In this document: positions 1 through 11,239 of the stretch, in pieces
Position numbering within the stretch: position 1 is the stretch's first letter
Layout of the letters: the number at the start of each line of letters is the position of its first letter
DNA from: Eretmocerus hayati
Taxonomy: Eukaryota > Arthropoda > Insecta > Hymenoptera > Aphelinidae
Assembly: GCA_029851415.1 (NCBI GenBank)
Contig: CM056741.1
Span: forward strand, 61,990,282 to 62,054,281
Reading direction: 5' to 3'
Length of the DNA: 64,000 bases
Made by a program: the position numbers and the translations under genes
The notes under the pieces: model-generated
Database searches by the model: none
Told to the model about the DNA's origin: nothing
The model's input: only the letters and a program-made list of their open reading frames with translations

Positions 1-611
1 CATTCAGGTTCGAGGTGAGAGAATTGGAGGTGGAAGCAGTAGGGTGAATGTGTTCCTTCTGAATTGTGTGGCGAGGTTGCTGATTCTTCTTTGCTATGTC
101 TTCAGAATTTTTACAGTGGGTCGAAATGTGCCCTTCCTCTTTACATAAGAAGCAAATGATCTTATCAGAGGACAAATAGATATGGTGCGCAAGGTCATCG
201 ATTGTTATCGAGATGTGCGGTGGTAACTTTTCGACTGATTCGGGTCGCACATATACTTGTCTCCGAAAGCTGCACACGTGGTTGAATTCTTTCTCATTCA
301 TACCTGCTCTCAAGAAAGTAATGTTTGATCGAAGCTCTATACCTGCTTTTATCAATTCTTGGGCAATCATCTGGTTCGTGATGAACGGGTGGGCATTCGA
401 GATCAGGATACGTTTAGCTTTCGATACCAAGGGACGAATTTCTAGCTCGTTGTCGTTAATATTTACTAGCGTAATGCCTCGCGTTGCTCGGCTTGTAAAT
501 GTTTCCGATAGGCGTATTAGTTTTCCAAAATGCTCTTCCAAATCAAATGAGAGTACGTTTTTCAAAAATTTTATATATTTAGTTAAGCGGCGGTTTCTCA
601 CGTGGGTCTGA
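1..611 (-). pseudogene. Non-LTR retrotransposon ORF1 (gag-like) fragment with CCHC zinc knuckle
   Basis: Read on the minus strand, this stretch translates without interruption from about 570 down to the window edge. It ends in a retroviral-type zinc knuckle, CFLCKEEGHISTHC (C-X2-C-X4-H-X4-C), at 154-113. Before the knuckle is a run containing ITLVNINDNELEIRPLVSKA and AKRILISNAHPFI, which resembles the nucleic-acid-binding ORF1 protein of insect R1/Loa/Jockey-type LINEs. In that family the protein binds the element RNA and carries it in a ribonucleoprotein particle. No start codon is visible: the N-terminal part is missing and the C-terminus runs off the window. A second piece lies inverted at 664-775, and a distinct N-terminal fragment of the same family lies at 12132-12509. 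I read this as a dead fragment; the family call is by motif only. Confidence 0.7.
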
Positions 612-663
612 ACTCATAAAGACCATGAAAGTTATCATTATATAACTCGATATGTGACAATGG

Positions 664-775
664 TACAGAACATATTTTCATTTGATTTAAAAGAGCATTT
701 TGGTGAACTGATACGCTTCTCGGGGACTTTTACAGGCCGAGCAACGCGAAGCATAACGCTAGTGTTTAATCATAA
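664..775 (+). pseudogene. Inverted partial copy of the same ORF1 fragment
   Basis: The reverse complement of this stretch matches the plus strand at about 465-575. Shared strings include CGCGTTGCTCGGC and AAATGCTCTT, with scattered substitutions. The two ORF1 pieces therefore face each other across a spacer of about 90 bp, forming an imperfect inverted repeat. Read on the plus strand it encodes a short stretch with the same pattern (FDLKEHFGELIRFS). It is broken by stops and has no regulatory signals. Confidence 0.55.
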
Positions 776-1670
776 AAATACGGAAGTTTTCTATCGGAAA
801 TTCAGAAATATGATGTTGTAAAATATCGTTATGCTCAAATAAAGTGATTTCTAGTAGGCCAAAGAGATGTACATCGATTTGACGTGAATTAATTACGAAG
901 TTGGTTACAGGGATAAATATACAAGTGACACTGAAAATTTTCATTCTGGGCCTTACTTCGTACTAAAATCAATATCACCAATGTCACCTGTTTGAGCCCA
1001 TCGCGGATACACGTACTCTTTGAAGTTTAGCGAGTGTAAGAACAGTCGACGCAGAAAGAGGTGAGCTGCACAATATCATCGTGGACATTTACATCTGAAG
1101 AAAACATCGTAAGGGCAAATAATTCCATCAATAATTTGATTACTCGTTTTTCTGAAATCGATAGAATTGTGGGAACAGGAAAGTCGAAGGTGTTCGAGTG
1201 ATTCGAATAGAATAAGAACATAATGAATAGAAAAACAGAATTTTCTCCGAGCCTTCAGAAAAAAAGAAAATGTAAGAGATGAAATTTTTCCGGGCTTCGA
1301 CAAAACAAATATATAAAAATGAAAATTGAAAAATTTCTCGGGATTTTGAAAAAACAAAAATATAAAAAATTATTTTATTTTTCAAAATATTTTTCCGGAA
1401 ATTATCGAAATTTCCCACCGTGAAGCACATCCTGAACTTGCCTTCATTCTTCTTAGTCTCACTTAGAGGAACGCTCAAACATATCCGCTCTCTACCAGAG
1501 CCACAGTCATCTCCTCGCTGCCTTCAAAAACACATACGCGCGCGAGAAGCATCAAACAACGTGACACCAGAAAAGGAAAGGGAATTCTGAGTGATGCGCG
1601 CTCTCTCAACAGCCCGCAGTCATCTTCTCAAGCCCGTCGCGAACACACGTGCTCATAGAAGTTGAGCGAG

Positions 1671-1678
1671 TATAAAAA
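1671..1678 (+). promoter_or_regulatory. TATA-box-like sequence in module 2
   Basis: TATAAAAA lies in the GC-rich block of the second module. The other modules carry the weaker ATAAGAAG at the equivalent place, and the last has CTATATAGATATATAAG. It lies about 75-80 bp upstream of the module's splice donor, where a core promoter for a short first exon would be. Presence of the motif is direct; promoter activity is inference. Confidence 0.3.
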
Positions 1679-2331
1679 CAGTTGACACATAATGAGGTGA
1701 GCTTGCAGAATATTATCGTTGACATCGACATCTAGGAAAAACATCGTACGGGTAAGTAATTCCATGAATAATTTGATTAATCGTTATTTCTGGAATCAAT
1801 ATAGAACGAAAATATATTGGATAGAAATTCGGAATTTTTTCCGGACCCTCAATAAAAAGAAAGTGTGGAGAATGAAAATTCAAGAATTTTTTGGAAATCG
1901 AATGAAATTTCTTCCGGGGCTCCGACAAAACAGATATATGAAAAATGAAAATTCGAAAATTTTTCGGGACTTTGAGAAAACGAAAATATAAAAAATTGTT
2001 TTTTTTTTTTCAAAAAATATTTCCAAAAATTTTCGGAATTTCCCACTCTGAGGCACATGCTGAACTTGCTTTAATTCTTATCAGTTTCAGTTAGAGAAAC
2101 GCTCAGGCGTTGGCGCTCTCTACTGAAGCCGCATTCTCCCCCTCCCCGCCTTCACAGACACAGACACGCGTCGAGAAGCATCACGACACCAGAAGAGGAG
2201 AGGGGATACTTAGTATCGCGCGCTCTCTCAACAGTTCGCAGTCTTCTTCTTGTGCCCAGCGCAAACACGCGTATTCTATGGGGTCGAGCAGGTATGACAA
2301 AAGTCGACGCGGAACAGAGTCAGCTTACAAG

Positions 2332-2373
2332 ATGGCATCGAAGAGATCAACATACATAGAGGACATCATGAAG
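2332..2373 (+). other. Candidate mini-exon MASKRSTYIEDIMK ending at a consensus donor (module 3)
   Basis: An ATG opens a 14-codon frame (MASKRSTYIEDIMK) ending exactly at AAG|GTAAGTG, a strong splice donor. The frame is also open upstream to about 2095, so it could be the end of a longer exon. The next module has the same peptide with one change. Other modules keep only a related tail (ISSWTSTFIERLK) without the ATG. I do not recognise the peptide; it may be a first coding exon or a chance frame in a repeat. Confidence 0.3.
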
Positions 2374-2920
2374 GTAAGTGATTTCAACCTAAATCTCGAA
2401 ATTCATTCTTTGCGAAATCATTAAAACTAAGAAAACGATAACGTTGCGAATTCCAATAGTTCAAATTATCTGAATGTATGTAACATGGAATTTGAAAATT
2501 TTTTCCGGGGCTTCGACAAAACAAATATATGAAGAATAAAAATTCAAAAATTTTTCGGGACTTTGAAAAAACAAAAATAAAAAAAATTATTTTTTTTTTC
2601 AAAAAATTTTCCCAAAAATTTCCAAAATTTCCCACTCTGAGGCATATGCTGAACTTGCCTTAATTCTTATCAGTTTCAGTTAGAGAAACGCTCAGGCATT
2701 CACGCTCTCTACTGAAGCCGCATTCTCCCCCTCCCCGCCTTCACAGACACAGACACGCGCCGAGGAGCATCACGACACCAGAAGAGGAGAGGGGATACTT
2801 AGTATCACGCGCTCTCTCAACAGTTCGCAGTCTTCTTCTTGTGCTCAGCACAAACACGCGTACTCTATGGGGTTGAGCAGGTAGGACAAAAGTCGACGCG
2901 GAACAGAGTCAGCTTGGAAG

Positions 2921-2962
2921 ATGGCATCGAAGAGATCAACATACATAGAGGAAATCATGAAG
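2921..2962 (+). other. Candidate mini-exon MASKRSTYIEEIMK ending at a consensus donor (module 4)
   Basis: This is the homologue of the module 3 mini-exon, with D to E at residue 11, ending at AAG|GTGAGTAA. Here the upstream frame has an in-frame TAG at about 2882, so if translated it must start at this ATG. The peptide and splice site are both kept despite changes elsewhere in the module. This is suggestive, but with two young copies it is not proof of selection. Confidence 0.3.
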
Positions 2963-5900
2963 GTGAGTAATTTCAACCTCAATTTTGAAATTCACTTTTT
3001 CCAGAATTGTTAAAATTCAGAAAACGTTAACGTCAGAAAATTCAATGGTTCAGATTATTTGAATATATGATACATGAAATTTGAAAATTTTTTCCGAGGC
3101 TTCGACAAAACAAATATATAAAAAATGAATATTCGAAAATTTTTCGGGACTTTGAGAGAACAAAAATATAAAAAAGTGTTTTTTTTTCAAGGAATTTTCC
3201 CAAAAATTTCCAAAATTTCCCACTCTGAGGCACATTCTGAACTTGCCTCGATTCTTATCAGTTTCAGTTAGAGAAACGCCCAGGCATTCGCGCTCTCTAC
3301 TGAAGCCGCATTCTCCCCCTCCCCGCCTTCACAGACACAGACGCGCGCCGATCATGTCATGACACCAGAAGGGGAGAGGGGATACTGAATGATGCGCTCT
3401 CTCAACGGCCCGCAGTCATCCTCTGGAGCCCGTCGCGAACACACGTACTCTATGCGGTTGGGCAATCATAAGAAGAGTCAACGGAAAATGAGGTGAACTT
3501 GCAAAATATCATCGTGGACACACAACATTTATAGAATAGCTGAAGGGTGAGTAATTCGATTATTTATTCAATTACTTGTTTTTCCTTGAATCGTTAGAGT
3601 TACGAGAACATAAACGTCAAGAGTTTCGATGTTCTAAATAGATGAAAGATACAATGAAAAAATTTCAAGATTTCGTCCGGGGCTTTGAACACAAAGATAT
3701 GAAATATAAAAATTAGAAATATAAAAAATTGATTTTTTTTGAAAATTTTCCCCAAAAATTTCCGAAATTTCCCACCATGAGACAATTCCTGAACTTGCTT
3801 CCATTCTCATCAGTTTCAGTGGAAGAGACGCTCAGATATATATACTCTTTATCGGAGCCGCAATCTTCCCCTCGCTGCCCTCGCAGACACACACGCATCG
3901 AGAAGCGACAACGTCACACCGAAAAAGAGTGGGGATACTTAATGATGCGCGCTGTCTCAACGGCCCTCAGTCATCATCCAGAGCCCGTCGCGATCACACG
4001 TACTCTATCAAGGGGGACAATCATAAGAAGAGTCGAATAAAATGGAATACACTTGCAGAATACCATCGTGGACATCAACATTCATAGAACGTCTAGAAGG
4101 TGAGTAATTGCATCATTAATTCAATTACACGTTCTTCCTCGAATCGTTAAAGTTGTAATATCGTGAACTTCGAGAATTTTGATGATCTGAATAGATTAAA
4201 GATTTAATGGAAACATTCCAAGATTTCTTCCGGGGCTTCGAAAACAAAGAGATAAGAAATAAAAAATTGAAAATTTTCACGGGATTTTGAAAAAATAAAA
4301 ATATGAAAAATCGATTTTTTTTCGAAAAATTTTCCCGAGAATTTTCGGAATTTTCCACTCTGAGATACATTATGAGCTTGAGTTCATTCTCATTAGTTTC
4401 AGCGGAAGAGACGCTCAAACATAGGCGCTCTCGACCGAAGCCGCAGTTTTCCCCTAAATAGCCTCACAGACACACGCATCGAGAAACGACAACGTCACAC
4501 CGAAAAAGAGCGGGGATACTTAATGACGCGCGCTCTCTCAACGGCCCTCAGTCATCCTCTGGAGCCCGTCGCGATCACACGTACTCTATGAAGGTGGGCA
4601 ATCATAAGAAGAGTCGAATAAAATGGAATGAGCTTGCAGAATATCATCGTGGACATCAACTCCTATAGAACGTCTGAAGGGTGAGTAATTCTATCATTTA
4701 TTTAATTACTCGTTTTTCCTTGAATCATTAGAGTTATGAAGACATAAACGTCAAGAATTTTTAGTGATTTAAATAGATTGAAGATATACTGAAAAAATTT
4801 TAAGATTTTGTCCGAAGCTTCGAAAACAAAGATATAAAAAATAAAAATCTGAAATTTTTACGGGATTTTGGAAAAACAAAAATAAAAAAAATTATTTTTT
4901 TTTTCAAAAAATTTTCCCAAAAATTTCCAAAATTTCCCACCCTGAGGCATATGCTGAACTTGCCTTAATTCTTATGAGTTTCAGTTAGAGAAACGCTCAG
5001 GCATTCGCGCTCTCCACTGAAGCCGCATTCTCCCCCTCCCCGCCTTCACAGACACAGACGCGCGCTGATCATGTCATGACACCAGAAGAGGAGAGGGGAT
5101 ACTGAGTCATGCGTGCTCTCTCAACGGCCCGCAGTCATCCTCTGGAGCCCGTCGCGATCACACGTACTCTATGAAGGTGGGCAATCATAAGAAGAGTCGA
5201 ATAAAATGGAATGAGCTTGCAGAATATCATCGTGGACATCAACTCCTATAGAACGTCTGAAGGGTGAGTAATTCTATCATTTATTTAATTACTCGTTTTT
5301 CCTTGAATCATTAGAGTTATGAAAACATAAACGTCAAGAATTTTTAGTGATTTGAATAGATTGAAGATATACTGGAAAAATTTTAAGATTTTGTCCGAAG
5401 CTTCGAAAACAAAGATATAAAAAATAAAAATTCGAAATTTTCACGGGATTATGGAAAAACAAAAATAAAAAAAATTTTTTTTTTTTCAAAAAATTTTCCC
5501 AAAATTTCCAAAATTTCCCACCTTGAGGCATATGCTGAACTTGCCTTAATTCTTATCAGTTTCAGTTAGAGAAACGCTCAGGCATTCGCGCTCTCCACTG
5601 AAGCCGCATTCTCCCCCTCCCCGCCTTCACAGACACAGACACGCGCCGAGGAGCATCACGACACCAGAAGAGGAGAGGGGATACTGAGTGATGCGCGCTC
5701 TCTCAACGGCCCGCAGTCATCCTCTGGAGCCCGTCGCGAACACACGTACTCTATGCGGTTGGGCAATCATAAGAAGAGTCAACGAAAAATGAGGTGAGCT
5801 TGCAGAATATCATCGTCGACACACAACATTTATAGAATGGCTGAAGGGTGAGTAATTCGATCATTAATTCAATTACTCGTTTTTCCTCGAATAGTTAGGG

Positions 5901-6399
5901 CTTCGAAAACGAAAATAAAAGAAATAGAAATCTGAAATTTTTACGGGATTTTAAGAAAACGAAAATATAAAAAATTGTTTTTTTTTTTGGAAAATGTTCC
6001 CAAAAATTTGCGAAATTTTCCACTCTGAGAAAATTCCTGAACTTGCCTTTATTCTAATCAGTTCCAGTGGAAAAGACGCATAAGCATACGTGCTCTCTCC
6101 CGGAGCCGCAGTTCTCTCCTCGCTGCCTGCACAGACACACATAGGCGACGAGTAAGATCAAACAACATGTCAATAGAAAAATAGAAGACAATTGGTGATA
6201 CGCGCTCTCTCAGCAGCCCACAGTATAGCCCTTTACACGGTCACGAACATTCGTACGCCAAAGAGGAAATCAAGTCCAAGAAAATCCTATATAGATATAT
6301 AAGATGAACTTATAAAATACCATCATGAACATTGACCTCTACTACACAATAATGGAAAGGTGAGTAATATCTATCAAAACATCATTTCCCATGTTCTCT

Positions 6400-7060
6400 A
6401 AAATTGATAATAGAACCAAACATCAAAATACAAACCTTTTCCGAAATTTTATAAAATCATGTACATGATAAATAAAAATTCAATTTTTTTCCGAAATAAA
6501 ATCGAGAAGTGAATTAGATTTCCATAGTCCCAATCGAAACTGATGAGTTACTTCCAAAGACAGAATTTCCGGGCTCTACGATTCCAATTATTAAGTTTTT
6601 CCACAATAGAGATATCTTGCAATATCACAAAATTCAGTCGAATTGACAACTCATCCATTAAATTGACCCCAATGAGGAGTTCAGTTTCATACCAAGGTCT
6701 ATCATCCCACAGGCATCCAGATATCAAATGTGAGAATCACCCAGTGGAGGATTTACAAAAAGTTTTCAGCTCAACGTGTTACAACCGTTCCAGAAAGATT
6801 AACAAAATCAAAACTACAGTAAGATGACATGGATCCAAGCACAAGAGAGTGACAAAAATCACATAAAACAAGGGAATCCATAATACCTCTGGAATCGAAT
6901 CAACTTCCGAAGACATCAAATGTGAGTTTCATGTATCAACCCGTGTCACTCCTTATTCTAAAATATGTATAGAATTTTAATTAGATATAGCTCTATGGAA
7001 ATTTTTCGAATATCATGATTCTATGAAATCGTCGTCAGAACATTAGATTAATTAGTTTTT
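6400..7060. other. AT-rich spacer between the two tandem arrays
   Basis: No coding frame I can support. Two strings, CAGATATCAAATGTGAG near 6718 and GACATCAAATGTGAGTTTC near 6913, resemble splice donors in similar context, so the spacer may hold worn exon-like pieces. Confidence 0.3.
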
Positions 7061-7411
7061 CAGAGAACGTGAACACATAATAGCCTTTACTTCTTTACTA
7101 AATTGGTATGCATGGTATCTCACAAATGTATCCTTGATCTTACAATTTAATTTGAGGCTAATTTTAATTACGAAAAAAATCAAATCATCTTCGTCACACA
7201 TCTCAACAAATGATTCCCAACAATACACATCTCTTACATATCCAAGTGCAATCGAATACATTTACAAGTTGTAACAGGACTGTATGATGCCATGGCTCAC
7301 ATAGAGATCGAGACTATCATCTCTGAGATCGACATACTACAATCTCCTGTTGCCAAGCTGCTGTGAATGTAGGGTATTCTTCCAAAAAAACAACACAACA
7401 CACTTACACCA

Positions 7412-7540
7412 CTCTTCGGAAACATGTTGTTGGATTTCCTCTGATCTGAGCGCCGCTTTGGTCCCGACACTGGTAAACCAAATCGACGGGTCAGTCTCAT
7501 CTGATCATGTCTCCTTCAACCTCTGTGATGGAGAGTTACA
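7412..7540. repeat. 129-bp conserved core, copy a (oldest unit)
   Basis: It runs from CTCTTCGGAAACATG to GATGGAGAGTTACA. Compared by eye with the core at 8639 it differs at five of 129 positions with no indel, although the sequence on either side is hard to align. On the minus strand the core contains a frame starting MRLTRRFGLPVSGPKRRSDQ, also kept in the other copies. It contains a possible stem, TTTGGT pairing with ACCAAA. I do not recognise it as a known RNA or protein. Confidence 0.6.
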
Positions 7541-8638
7541 TTTACACTGAAACGATATACACGGACCGATTCACACTCAATTCCACTCCATATCACACAA
7601 CGAAGATGATAGATCGATATTTCTGTTCATTTCAATAAAATCTTCCGCAAATATCACCAGTGGTTATAAAAATATAGATCAAGGTATTGTTAAAATTAGT
7701 CCGTTCCTAGAATCGTATATCAAATATCCATAATTTCATTTATATATTCGTTTGTTATCGAATATGATTGAGGATTATCATTGATCAATGTAGTGACTCC
7801 CATATACGTTTCTCAATATTCAATCTTTTGTTATGACAATTCTCATTCAATTTGTACGATGACTCAATTTTATCAACAAAACGGCAACATACGCCTCCCA
7901 TACGATTGTATATCATTACTCCCTCTATTATAAGTAATCAGGATGTAAGCCTATAATTGTAATAATGTATGATGAAACTTTTGTTTAGGATATCACGTTC
8001 CATACTCTATATGTAAATATGTTCAAAATGGATTGTATCAATTTCTGAATCTCCTGAAACTCGATGAATAAAATCAAATGGTTGGGGAAATTGCCCCAAC
8101 CATCCCCTTGTCGATTCATTTACTATAGAATAAGCATTCGAAAGAAGTACAACTCATTAAGCGATATTCTCGTACAATCTTCAATTGTCCATTCTTTCAA
8201 TCTCGAGTTAAAACATATGCTATTCAATATGGAATTCATACGAATTTTCAAAAAGAGCATAACTGACTTTTTTAATATATTGAAGAATTTTGAGTACTGA
8301 TTCCAGCTCATCTTGAATCAATTTCAAATCATTGAGAGAAACATATATGAATCCACTATCACTTAACAAGATGAAATCATCGTCCCAATTTCATCAAAGA
8401 GTAAATGCATTCAAGTAACCTTCATTAACAGGATCCAATTCAAAACTTTTCTGATTACATATCGATTCAACTCATCCTCGTCATACTTACTCAAAACTAC
8501 CACACCACACTTTTACGAGTTGCAACAGCACATAATGTCTTGGCTCATATGGGAGTTGGGTTTCTCATTCCCGAGTGCGACAGAGTGTGACTCCCTGTTG
8601 CCCAGCTATTGTAAAACAACAACACAATACTAACGCGA

Positions 8639-8767
8639 CTCTTCGGAAGCATGTTGCTGGATTTCCTCTGATCTGAGCGCCGCTTTGGTCCCGACACTGG
8701 TAAACCAAATCGACGGGTCAGTCTCATCGGATAATGTCTCCTTCAACCTCTGTGATGAAGAGTTACA
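8639..8767. repeat. 129-bp conserved core, copy b
   Basis: The core runs from CTCTTCGGAAGCATG to GATGAAGAGTTACA. It is preceded by an inverted pair GGGAGT/ACTCCC about 40 bp apart that could form a hairpin. The minus-strand frame continues from the core through SSNMLPKSRVSIVLL to about 8545. Confidence 0.6.
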
Positions 8768-9660
8768 ATTTCACTCTGAACATAAAACACTCCCCAGTTT
8801 CAATCCAATTCCACATCATAAACACAAATCGAGGATGATGGATATCGAAGTCATTTCATCGAATCGAAGACTTCTCAAAAATTCGAATCTTGCGACGTAA
8901 ATGCTCAATATGAAAACAAAGAATTTCCTGATGAATGAATTCCCAATAATTAATCTTAATGACCGCGTAGCAAAAACCATCACAATGCATCAATTCAATT
9001 CTTCCCTCACGATTGCATCAAGCGAGTGATATTGGATTCATTTATAAAAGTCATTTTTAATACTCTATACGATACCGTTCCTCAATGTCAATTATCTATC
9101 CCTAAATCTCATGAAAATCACTTAAATCATAAACTGGTCCAGAGAATTCTCTCAACCACTCCCCAATAAAAATGACGCCCTCTAATGTAAACATACAATC
9201 TTTAATTGAACATTCTTTCAATCTCAAGTCAGAAAATATCCTAATCATTATTAGATTTCTACAAATCTCCAGAAGAAGCATAACTGAATTTTTTAATAGA
9301 TTGGGAAATTTCAAAAACCGATTCAAGCTCAGATTGAATCGAATTACGAATCATTTAGAGAAATGAATATGAATCCACTATCACTTGACAAAATAAAATC
9401 ATTGTCCCAATTTCATCAAAAAGTGAATACATTCACGTGATTTTTATCAACAGGATCCAATTCAAAGCTTTTCTGATGAGAAATATATTCAACTCATCCT
9501 CGTTATACTCACTCGAAAATACCACACCACACTTTTACGAGTTGCAACAGCACATGATGCCTTGGCTCATATGGGAGTTGGGTTTCTCATTCCCGAGTGC
9601 GACAGAGTGTGACTCCCTGTTGCCCAGCTATTGTAAAACAACAACACAATACTAACGCGA

Positions 9661-9789
9661 CTCTTCAGAAGCATGTTGCTGGATTTCCTCTGATCTGAGC
9701 GCCGCTCTGGTCCCGACACTGGTAAACCAAATCGACGGGTCAGTCTCATCGGATCATGTCTCCTTCAACCTCTGTGATGAAGAGTTACT
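9661..9789. repeat. 129-bp conserved core, copy c
   Basis: It sits 1022 bp after copy b and differs by a handful of substitutions, with no indel. One change makes K to E in the minus-strand frame (SGPERRSDQ). Flanks are also close to copies b and d, so this pair alone says little about selection. Confidence 0.6.
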
Positions 9790-10684
9790 ATTTCACTCTG
9801 AACATAAAACACTCCCCAGTTTCAACTCAATTTCACATCATAAACACAAAACGAGGATGATGAATATCGAGGTCATTCCATCCAATCAAAGACTTCTCAA
9901 AAATTCAAATCTTGCGACGTAAATACTCAATATGAAGACAAAGAACTTTCCTGATGAATGAATTCCCAATAATTAATCTTAATGACCGCGTAGCAAAAAC
10001 CATCACAATGCATCAATTCAATTCTTCCCTCACGATTGCATCAAGCGAGTGATATTGGATTCATTCACAAAAGTCATTTCTGATACTCTATACGATACCG
10101 TTCCGCAATGTCAATTATCTATCCCTAAATCTCATGAAAATTACTTAAATCATAAACTGTTCCAGAGAATTCTCTCAACCACTCCCCAATATAAAATGAC
10201 GCCCTCTAATGTAAGCATACAATCTTTAATTGAACATTCTTTCAATCTCAAGTCAGAAAATATTCTAATCATCATTAGATTTCTACAAATTTCCAGAAAG
10301 GGCATAACTGAATTTTTGAATAGATTGGGAAATTTTAAAAACCGATTCCAGCTCAAATTGAATCAAATTACGAATCATTTGGAAAAATAAATATGAATCC
10401 ACTATCACTTGACAAAATAAAGTCATTGTCCCAATTTCATCAAAAAGTAAATACATTCACGTGATTTTTATCAACAGGATCCAATTCAAAGCTTTTCTGA
10501 TGAGAAATATATTCAACTCATCCTCGTCATACTCACTCGAAAATACCACAACACACTTTTACGAGTTGCAACAGCACATGATGCCTTGGCTCATATGGGA
10601 GTTGGGTTTCTCACTCCCGAGTGCGACAGAGTGTGACTCCCTGTTGCCCAGCTATTGTAAAACAACAACACAATACTAACGCCA

Positions 10685-10813
10685 CTCTTCGGAAGCATGT
10701 TGCTGGATTTCCTCTGATCTGAGCGCCGCTTTGGTCCCGACATTGGTAAACCAAATCGACGGGTCAGTCTCATCGGATCATGTCTCCTTCAACCTCTGTG
10801 ATGAAGAGTTACA
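10685..10813. repeat. 129-bp conserved core, copy d
   Basis: It sits 1024 bp after copy c, again without indels. It differs from the oldest copy at five positions by eye. The minus-strand frame is kept with V to M (LPMSGPKRRSDQ). Confidence 0.6.
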
Positions 10814-11239
10814 TCTTCACTCTGAACATAAAACACTCCCCAGTTTCAACTCAATTTCACATCATAAACACAAAACGAGGATGATGAATATCGAGGTCAT
10901 TCCATCCAATCAGAGACTTCTCAAAAATTCAAATCTTGCGACATAAATGCTCAATATGAAAACAAAGAACTTCCCTGTTGAATGAATTCCCAATAATTAA
11001 TCTTGATGATCGCGTAGCAAAAACCATAACAATGCATCAATTCAATTTTCCCCTCACGATTGCATCAAGCGAGTGATATTGGATTCATTTACAAAAGTCA
11101 TTTCTAATACTCTATACGATACCGTTCCTCAATGTCAATTATCTATCCCTGAATCTTATGAAAATCACTTGAATCATAAAACGGATCAAAAGAGTTCTCT
11201 CAACCACTCCCCCATATGAAATGACGTCCTCTAATATCA

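Larger units (their letters stand above)
1000..6400 (+). repeat. Tandem array of about ten exon-plus-intron-like modules, ~580 bp each
   Basis: The array has the same order of blocks about ten times. (1) A site resembling a splice acceptor, CTTATCAGTTTCAG. (2) A GC-rich block of about 285 bp containing TTAGAGAAACGCTCAGGC, CCGCATTCTCCCCCTCC, GCGCTCTCTCAAC and ACACACGTACTCTATG. (3) A consensus splice donor, GAAGGTGAGTAATT or a close variant. (4) An AT-rich block of about 250 bp (CCGGGGCTTCGAAAACAAA ... TTTCCCAC). Donor-like GTs fall at about 1109 (degenerate), 1752, 2374, 2963, 3547, 4100, 4681, 5264, 5849 and 6360, a spacing mostly of 550-640 bp. Copies from 4.6 to 5.6 kb are nearly identical; the ends are most diverged. 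This is a head-to-tail duplication of an exon-intron unit or of a promoter/first-exon unit. No continuous conserved reading frame runs through all copies. Confidence 0.85.

Noticed and set aside
8640..8770. 129-bp core considered as a box C/D snoRNA
   Set aside because: RTGATGA- and CTGA-like strings occur on the plus strand but in the wrong order (D-like before C-like), and no terminal stem brings them together.
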